Part shown: one piece after another, positions 15,188 to 19,984 of the stretch
Numbering within the stretch: position 1 is the stretch's first letter
Layout: the number at the start of each line of letters is the position of its first letter
DNA from: Cyclobacteriaceae bacterium
GTDB lineage: Bacteria > Bacteroidota > Bacteroidia > Cytophagales > Cyclobacteriaceae
NCBI GenBank assembly: GCA_028279155.1
Contig: JANQST010000501.1
Span: 1 to 19,984, forward strand
Reading direction: 5' to 3'
DNA length: 19,984 bases
Notes under the pieces: model-generated
What the model was told of the DNA's origin: nothing
Databases searched by the model: none
The model's input: only the letters and a program-made list of their open reading frames with translations
Position numbers and translations under genes: made by a program

Positions 15188-16619
15188 ATGACGGAATTAT
15201 TTTACTCTGTCTTGATATCACCACTCCAAAACCTAGCAGAACCACGCAGTATATAAACAAGATCGATGTGTTTCCAGCGCTTTGGCCATATGAAGTAGAT
15301 GGTTGATATTCGAATTCCGGCAGTTCAACCATCATTGCTTTAGTGAACGCCTCTCCTTTGAAAATTCTAGGAAGAAAATAGTTCCTCCACGTCAAAGAAA
15401 AATCACTTATCTGCTGCCTATAATCCTCATAATGGCTTGTAGATGTTCCTGAAATTTCATTAAATGAATTTTGCAAAATCAAAGCTGGTGATGCAAGTCG
15501 CAATCGGTTAACCCAAGCTTGTTGTTGTTCCAACTTCACTTCATACTCATCTAGCACCGGTTGAATTTCGTTTTTTATGAGATCTTGAGTTGCGAAATAT
15601 TCTTTCCATCCTCTGGATCCTCCTTCGAATCCGGCAAGTTCAGGGTGATCTCTTAAAAAGTTTTCAAGTAATTCATCCGCCTTCTTTTCAGCTTCAGCAT
15701 TTACAACTCTCAACTCATTGATCAACCGAGCCCGTGATGGAACCGGATATAGACTATTGGCCATTTGATTTACGGAAGAAGGGACCAAAAGGACAAGCAA
15801 AATCCACATCGAAATCAGCCAAACCGCATTATTTGCTGAAGATTTTCCTTTCAGATTCACCAGGCAAGCCAGAACGAACCAGAAGAGCGTATACCCCATG
15901 GTCAGTAAAATGAAAATCATAATACGATCGAAATCTGAAAACAGTAAAATTCCTGCAACAGAAAGAGAAGCCACGAGGAGTACAACAAGTATTCCAGTCA
16001 ATAGGAGATACCTTATTAAAGATTTTTGCAACAACCACTGAAACAGTGAAACAGGATGTGATGCAATCACTTGTAGAATTCCTTGCTCCTTTTCTGCAGA
16101 AAGAATATTATAAGTGAATGCGATAACAATTAGCGGAAGCAAATAAATGAGAACGAATGACAAATCGAAACTACCAAACATGAGCTGGACAGGATTTGAA
16201 AGCTCAGTATAGTTCAGCTCAAAACTCTCTCCATAAAGGTTGGGCTGGACATAGTGTGCGAATATATCACTCTGCCCAGTCGCTATGATTGCCAAGTTAT
16301 CTGGTGGCATGGCCGCAACCCTTGTATAATTATATCCAACCACGTGTGGTTGGTTAGGCATATACCATCGCGGAACGTCAACGGTAAACCCGGCTTCAAT
16401 GGAGTCTAACAAAATGACACCTAAAGAATCCTTTTCAATGACTGTTTGCTGTGCCTCTTGAATATCTCCCAGTCGCTGATCAACTTTTTGTTTTCCATTA
16501 ACAACGGCAAAAAGGACAAGCCCTAGAAGTATCAGTACCAAAAATTGTATCCACCGTTGACGGACTAGAGTAATAATCTCATAACGATATAGGAAATTTG
16601 ATCTTCTTGATGCTTTCAT
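15183..16619 (-). CDS. ABC-2 type permease, DUF3526-like (second permease of right cassette)
   Basis: 478 aa. One N-terminal membrane segment (about residues 24-41), a large extracytoplasmic loop (about 42-150) containing WYMPNQPHVVGYNY, then NPVQLMFGSFDLSF and five hydrophobic segments between about 155 and 285, a hydrophilic domain with PVPSRARLINELRVV and FEGGSRGWKEYFATQD, and a last segment near 448-468. The ABC-2 signature region is SAEKEQGILQVIASHP. It overlaps the preceding permease by 4 bases. Its paralog is the window-truncated gene at 1-744. The two permeases of the cassette presumably form a heterodimer driven by the ATPase at 18019-18738. Confidence 0.88.
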   Translation of the reverse strand: MKASRRSNFLYRYEIITLVRQRWIQFLVLILLGLVLFAVVNGKQKVDQRLGDIQEAQQTVIEKDSLGVILLDSIEAGFTVDVPRWYMPNQPHVVGYNYTRVAAMPPDNLAIIATGQSDIFAHYVQPNLYGESFELNYTELSNPVQLMFGSFDLSFVLIYLLPLIVIAFTYNILSAEKEQGILQVIASHPVSLFQWLLQKSLIRYLLLTGILVVLLVASLSVAGILLFSDFDRIMIFILLTMGYTLFWFVLACLVNLKGKSSANNAVWLISMWILLVLLVPSSVNQMANSLYPVPSRARLINELRVVNAEAEKKADELLENFLRDHPELAGFEGGSRGWKEYFATQDLIKNEIQPVLDEYEVKLEQQQAWVNRLRLASPALILQNSFNEISGTSTSHYEDYRQQISDFSLTWRNYFLPRIFKGEAFTKAMMVELPEFEYQPSTSYGQSAGNTSILFIYCVVLLGFGVVISRQSKIIPSS

Positions 16620-18022
16620 ATCTTATGCGTTGTAAGTTTCAAACCACCAAACGAGGCAAAAAGCCACAAAAAGAGAAGTACAAAACTGCTCCAGTTATTT
16701 TGCATCACCTCTGCTGTGGTTGGAGGGATGTAACTAAAATCAGGAATATCTTTCCATAGTTTTTTGTCTGCTCTATACGCCCAATCTCCGTAGGAAGAGT
16801 TTTCTGCAAAATCAGTATTCAAGGCTCGTTGAAGTTCCAATCGATAATTCTCAGCGGCATCTGCGAAATCCCAATGTGTTCCGTAATCAGTGCGCGCCAA
16901 TGCCATTGACAAAAAGCGAGCAGGTAAAAAAGGAGAAAGCAAAGCCGAGGCTTGATAAACTTTTGTTTGCTGTTTATACGTTTCTTTCAGTTTAGTGTAA
17001 TGCTTAAAATAAACCTGCGCTTCATGTTCCTCTCCTTTCTGCATTCGATAGCCATCAAAATTGAAGGGAAGCTGGCTTAGACTATCAACTCCGTATTCTT
17101 CAAGTGTTTCGCGTTCAAAATCTTTTGCGGCCTGACTCCAGGGGTTGTGACCGTCAAGACCCGCTTTCTTATCCTTCTCAACTTCTGTGGCAAACGCCTG
17201 TCTGCTCGGATACGGATAAATGGTATCTGCCAGGTTACTGGAAGCCTTTGGCATTGCCAAACAAATGAGAATCCAGACTGCAAGTAAAATCACCAGTGAT
17301 ATACCTGATTGCTTAGTTAATGCTGACACTACTAGTGAAATATTGATGATAATGGCATAGTAACAGAGATATACCAGAAACATAATAATCAATGCTATAT
17401 AGCTGAGTTGACCAAAGTCACTGAGGCCAGATAGGAATATTGTTGCTATTACAAATAAGCCAGTTGTAATAATCAATACGGGGAGAAAAATGCCGCCCCA
17501 TTTTCCCAACGTAAGCTTCCAAAGTGAAAGGCCTTGACTTTTAAGTAATTGAAGGGTTCCTTGCTCCTTTTCCCGCGTAAACGAATTGTATGCAACCAGG
17601 ATTATCAGTAGTGGAATAATGAAAAGTAAAATAAAGTCAGGAGTGAGATCACCAAAGCGTGCCAAGCCCGTTTGATCTGCAGCAGCCATGTATTGAGACT
17701 CATTGCGGTTGTGAGCTTCCAGAAATATTGAAATTCCAGAATACTTATCTACGCCTGGATCTATCAAAGCCAAAGGATACTTTGGCTTGAAGGCGTAAGT
17801 TCCGTAGTGAGCTGCCGAATGTGGATTCTTATCGTCCTGACTAACCCAGATATTCCGTGCATTTTCTTTGGCAGCCGAATGTTGTTGTTGTACAGATGCA
17901 TAGTAATCGTAGCTTAGCCAAGCTGCCATTATCAGCAGTAACAAAACAATTATAACTGAAACACGAAACCTTCCTTCTCTAAGGTTTTCCTTAAACTCTT
18001 TAAGTGCTATTTTCTTTATCAT
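16616..18022 (-). CDS. ABC-2 type permease, DUF3526-like (first permease of right cassette)
   Basis: 468 aa. N-terminal membrane segment at about residues 21-37, extracytoplasmic loop with HYGTYAFKPKYPLALIDPG and FLEAHNRNESQ, then helices containing IIPLLIILVAYNSFTREKEQGTLQLLKSQG, a domain with PYPSRQAFATEV and a Trp-rich region near the end, and a final membrane segment close to the C-terminus. It matches the permease at 747-2189 in length, order of blocks and several exact words. It overlaps the ATPase gene by 4 bases and the following permease by 4 bases, which indicates tight translational coupling and fixed stoichiometry. Substrate unknown. Confidence 0.88.
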   Translation of the reverse strand: MIKKIALKEFKENLREGRFRVSVIIVLLLLIMAAWLSYDYYASVQQQHSAAKENARNIWVSQDDKNPHSAAHYGTYAFKPKYPLALIDPGVDKYSGISIFLEAHNRNESQYMAAADQTGLARFGDLTPDFILLFIIPLLIILVAYNSFTREKEQGTLQLLKSQGLSLWKLTLGKWGGIFLPVLIITTGLFVIATIFLSGLSDFGQLSYIALIIMFLVYLCYYAIIINISLVVSALTKQSGISLVILLAVWILICLAMPKASSNLADTIYPYPSRQAFATEVEKDKKAGLDGHNPWSQAAKDFERETLEEYGVDSLSQLPFNFDGYRMQKGEEHEAQVYFKHYTKLKETYKQQTKVYQASALLSPFLPARFLSMALARTDYGTHWDFADAAENYRLELQRALNTDFAENSSYGDWAYRADKKLWKDIPDFSYIPPTTAEVMQNNWSSFVLLFLWLFASFGGLKLTTHKI

Positions 18023-18738
18023 TGGAGTATTGCTTTTTCTAGTTTCATTGTTTCCAAATACAATTCTTCCAATTCCGACAGGGATACTGAGTTTGCCGAA
18101 ACAGTATGTTTCAATTCACCTTCGCGCATGATTCCGATATGTGTTCCGGTATCTTTTGCTCTAAACAAGTCGTGAGTAGCCATTAGGGTAGCAACACCGT
18201 TCTCTTTCATTTCCTGCAGCAGTCCGGAAAATTCATTGCTTGCTTTGGGATCAAGGCCAGAAGTAGGTTCATCCAATAAAAGTGCCTTAGCTCCCCTAGC
18301 CCTAGCCAATGCAATTCCCACTTTTTGGCGCATGCCTTTGGAATAGCTATTGACTCGCTTGTGTATAAAAGATTCTTGCAATCCCGACTGAGTCAACAAT
18401 TCCTCCAATTGTTCTTTGGAATTTCTTTTGCCTCCCAAACCACAGAAATAATCGAGGTTCTCCAGTCCCGTGAGGTTCGGGTATAACATTAGGTTTTCAG
18501 GGATATACGCAATATATCTCTTGGATTCACCTGATTGAGTTGCCACATCCAAGTCATTTATTTTCGCTTGCCCTGAAGTTGCAGGAATGAATCCCATAAA
18601 TAGGTTAATGGTTGTTGTTTTACCAGCTCCATTTGCTCCAAGAAGGCAAAAAACTTCTCCGGATTTGACTGACAGGTTTAAATCCGCCAAAGCCTGATGA
18701 TCATTGTAAGATTTGGAAAGATTAATCGCTTCTAGCAT
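18019..18738 (-). CDS. ABC transporter ATP-binding protein (CcmA/NatA type), right cassette; first gene of the long operon
   Basis: 239 aa from the ATG at 18738. Walker A GANGAGKTT (residues 34-42), signature SYSKGMRQKVG (about 131-141), Walker B ALLLDEP followed by TSGLDP, switch His in MATHD. The frame is open upstream to a TTG at 18855, but the paralog at 2212-2904 starts at the position equivalent to 18738 and the extra 39 residues look non-conserved, so I prefer the ATG. The start lies about 190 bases downstream of the predicted operator, giving a long leader. It would energise the two permeases that follow with 4-base overlaps. It is not of the LolD/MacB type, so it is an unlikely partner of the FtsX permease. 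Confidence 0.92.
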   Translation of the reverse strand: MLEAINLSKSYNDHQALADLNLSVKSGEVFCLLGANGAGKTTTINLFMGFIPATSGQAKINDLDVATQSGESKRYIAYIPENLMLYPNLTGLENLDYFCGLGGKRNSKEQLEELLTQSGLQESFIHKRVNSYSKGMRQKVGIALARARGAKALLLDEPTSGLDPKASNEFSGLLQEMKENGVATLMATHDLFRAKDTGTHIGIMREGELKHTVSANSVSLSELEELYLETMKLEKAILQ

Positions 18739-18930
18739 AAGTTTATATATTGGATAAAGTCTAATAGACGCTAATGATTCATATGGATTTTCAAGGGAAT
18801 GTTCAGTCTTTTTTCCAAATGAATTAGCGTGGATTAATTGGAGAAAAATCAGCAATTAACTACCATCACCGTTGCTTCTATTTGGGCAATACGCCTCACA
18901 ATGGCTAAAATATAGCATCGCTGATTTATT
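18739..18930 (-). other. Long 5' leader of the operon, no gene
   Basis: About 190 bases between the predicted start of transcription and the ATPase ATG. I see no tRNA, no clear cobalamin or other riboswitch and no convincing Shine-Dalgarno sequence. Part of it (18739-18855) is open in frame with the ATPase from a TTG. The left cassette has only about 57 bases in the matching place. Confidence 0.4.
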
Positions 18931-18945
18931 TGCAATAATGTTGCA
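18931..18945 (-). promoter_or_regulatory. Candidate Fur/Zur-type operator, right copy
   Basis: On the minus strand TGCAACATTATTGCA, a 5-base inverted repeat TGCAA-N5-TTGCA. It follows the -7 box directly, so a bound protein would cover the start of transcription. Fourteen of fifteen bases are identical to the site at 2961-2975. The gene content downstream (COG0523 GTPase, His-rich lipoprotein, metal-type importer) favours a zinc-responsive Fur-family repressor. Confidence 0.62.
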
Positions 18946-18975
18946 TTTGTTTACATGAGTGGTGGAGCTTGGCAA
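18946..18975 (-). promoter_or_regulatory. Predicted Bacteroidota-type promoter of the long operon
   Basis: Minus strand TTG (18975-18973), 19 bases, then TAAACAAA (18953-18946). Spacing fits the Bacteroidota TTG / TAnnTTTG promoter; the -7 box is a partial match. The spacer ends with CCACTCATG, the same word as in the left copy. Confidence 0.55.
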
Positions 18976-19093
18976 TAGGTAGATAACTCCTTTACAATAA
19001 CATAGGACTTAGAAGGATTGGCAGAACTTTATTTGTGTAAAAGTCGAAGACAAAAATGTTACCAGAACCAAAGAGATAGTTTTCTCACAAATA

Positions 19094-19120
19094 AAAGGAC
19101 CGACTAAAAGTCGGTCCTTT
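19094..19120 (-). terminator. Intrinsic terminator of the SusD-family gene
   Basis: A perfect 12-base inverted repeat, AAAGGACCGACT and AGTCGGTCCTTT, with a 3-base loop. It begins 32 bases after the SusD-like stop at 19152. In the minus-strand transcript the stem ends in CCUUU and is followed by UAUUUG, a short U-rich tail. It separates the SusD unit from the metal-type operon. The region from 18976 to 19093 holds nothing else I can recognise. Confidence 0.85.
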
Positions 19121-19151
19121 CTAGAAATAACTATCAATTATTGATTTACAC

Positions 19152-19984
19152 TTATTGATTAGCCCTTGTTACTGCAAAAATATCCGGAAGTGGAGATGGA
19201 ATATTAGGGTTTTGATCAATCTCATCCCCTGGATATAAAAGCCTTTCAACATGGTTTGTTACCGTTACAGTATTGAATGGAATCGGAAGAATTACATCCG
19301 AATCAGTAGCACGCAACCTTCTCAGATCATTGAATGGCATGTAGGTCGTGTACCCAGTAACATATCTCTCTTCAATGATTTCTCTGAGTATTGCTCTATC
19401 CACCGCTATGTTGTCTCCATTTTCAATGCCGCCATTTTGAAAGTCAGCTAAAACGAAATCATCATATAATAATGGATCAGTTCCGTTGACATTGGTGAAA
19501 GCATTGCCAGATCTCAAATATGCACGCAGTTCATTCAGCTTATCTATTGCAGCCTGATTATTGGAGCCCGCCGTTCCTGTCCTAATCAAACACTCAGCCC
19601 AAATCAAAATGTTCTCCTCATAGGTCACGATAGGCATCGGTTCCAATGGAGAATCAATTCCATTTGTACTCCCACCATCACCGCTTATGTACATGTAATT
19701 CCGACGAGCGGTTTCATCTGTTTTTGTGTGATGTCTGGTGTTTACACCCGCAGGATTCATCAAGTCATCGTAAAAGAAGCTACCATCAGCACCCATATCG
19801 CCAGCACGGCTACTCGTTTCAAGCGAGAAGAGAATGTTAGCATTTTCCCCTGTGATATCACCTGCAGGGTTATAGTTGAGGTTATTCGTTCCAACGCTAA
19901 CTCCATTAGCTACTTCCGCTAAAGCACTGGCATAATCTTTAACCAGCAAGTAGTTACGAGCTTTCAACGTATGTGCCGCTTCTA
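19152..19984 (-). CDS. SusD/RagB-family outer-membrane lipoprotein (5' end off window)
   Basis: The last 277 codons of a larger gene; the frame is open to the right edge (residues EAAHT before LKARNYLLVKDYASAL), so the TTG at 19967 is not a true start. SusD-type features are the helix pair ARNYLLVKDYASALAEV, the block YEENILIWAECLIRTG followed by AIDKLNELRAYL, IIEERYVTGYTTYMPFNDLRRLR, and the terminal LLYPGDEIDQNPNIP. SusD proteins cap a SusC-type TonB-dependent channel at the cell surface and capture glycans or other large ligands. The partner channel would lie to the right, upstream of this gene. It has its own terminator, so co-regulation with the operon is not implied. Confidence 0.93.
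   Translation of the reverse strand, partial: EAAHTLKARNYLLVKDYASALAEVANGVSVGTNNLNYNPAGDITGENANILFSLETSSRAGDMGADGSFFYDDLMNPAGVNTRHHTKTDETARRNYMYISGDGGSTNGIDSPLEPMPIVTYEENILIWAECLIRTGTAGSNNQAAIDKLNELRAYLRSGNAFTNVNGTDPLLYDDFVLADFQNGGIENGDNIAVDRAILREIIEERYVTGYTTYMPFNDLRRLRATDSDVILPIPFNTVTVTNHVERLLYPGDEIDQNPNIPSPLPDIFAVTRANQ

Noticed and set aside
18739..18855. TTG-started N-terminal extension of the right-cassette ATPase
   Set aside because: The paralogous ATPase starts at the ATG equivalent to 18738, and the extra residues have no ABC-domain character.
18739..19093. Cobalamin riboswitch upstream of the CobW- and BtuC-like genes
   Set aside because: I saw no B12-box-like element or suitable multi-stem structure; the operator-type repeat explains regulation better.
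1..19984. CRISPR array, transposon ends, tRNA or rRNA
   Set aside because: No regular repeat-spacer pattern, transposase frame, terminal repeats or RNA gene signature was seen on either strand.

Overview
The window looks like a chromosomal segment of a Bacteroidota bacterium, most plausibly a marine Cytophagales-type lineage. The reasons are a SusD/RagB-family gene at the right edge, promoters of the Bacteroidota type (TTG-N19-TA-rich -7 box), weak Shine-Dalgarno sequences, many Sec/lipobox proteins, a duplicated FtsX-type (ADOP-like) permease, and moderate AT richness. All 19 genes I can support lie on the minus strand, so transcription runs from right to left. I see no RNA gene, CRISPR array, insertion sequence or phage gene.

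Layout in transcription order: (1) 19984-19152, the C-terminal part of a SusD-like outer-membrane lipoprotein, closed by a strong hairpin terminator at 19094-19120. (2) A regulatory region with a promoter and a 15-base inverted repeat at 18931-18975. (3) An almost continuous run of 15 genes from 18738 to 3042, with many 4-base ATGA overlaps. It holds an ABC-2 cassette (ATPase plus two DUF3526-like permeases), a DUF3299-like CxxC periplasmic protein, a His-rich lipoprotein and an orphan FtsX/MacB-type permease. These are followed by three tandem paralogous substrate-binding lipoproteins, a FecCD/BtuC permease with its ATPase, a glyoxalase-like protein, a YciC/ZigA-type COG0523 GTPase, a SnoaL/cystatin-fold-like small protein and an unrecognised 175-aa protein. 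(4) A second copy of the same promoter/inverted repeat at 2961-3006. (5) A second ABC-2 cassette with the same gene order, cut by the left edge; its last permease (744-1) has no stop inside the window.

Interpretation: the parts best fit a metal, most likely zinc, acquisition and low-zinc adaptation regulon. The FecCD importer with three binding proteins would bring a metal or metal chelate across the inner membrane. The His-rich lipoprotein, CxxC protein and FtsX permease resemble in composition the Zur-regulated Zrg-type / PA4063-4066-type loci of gammaproteobacteria. The COG0523 GTPase would be a metal chaperone. The two ABC-2 cassettes, which share gene order and operator, have no known role; their duplication and shared operator are the most unusual aspects. 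The shared operator TGCAACATTATTGC(A/G) overlaps the expected start of transcription, as a Fur/Zur-family repressor site would. The metal identity is inference; the two matching control regions and the paralogous cassettes are directly visible.
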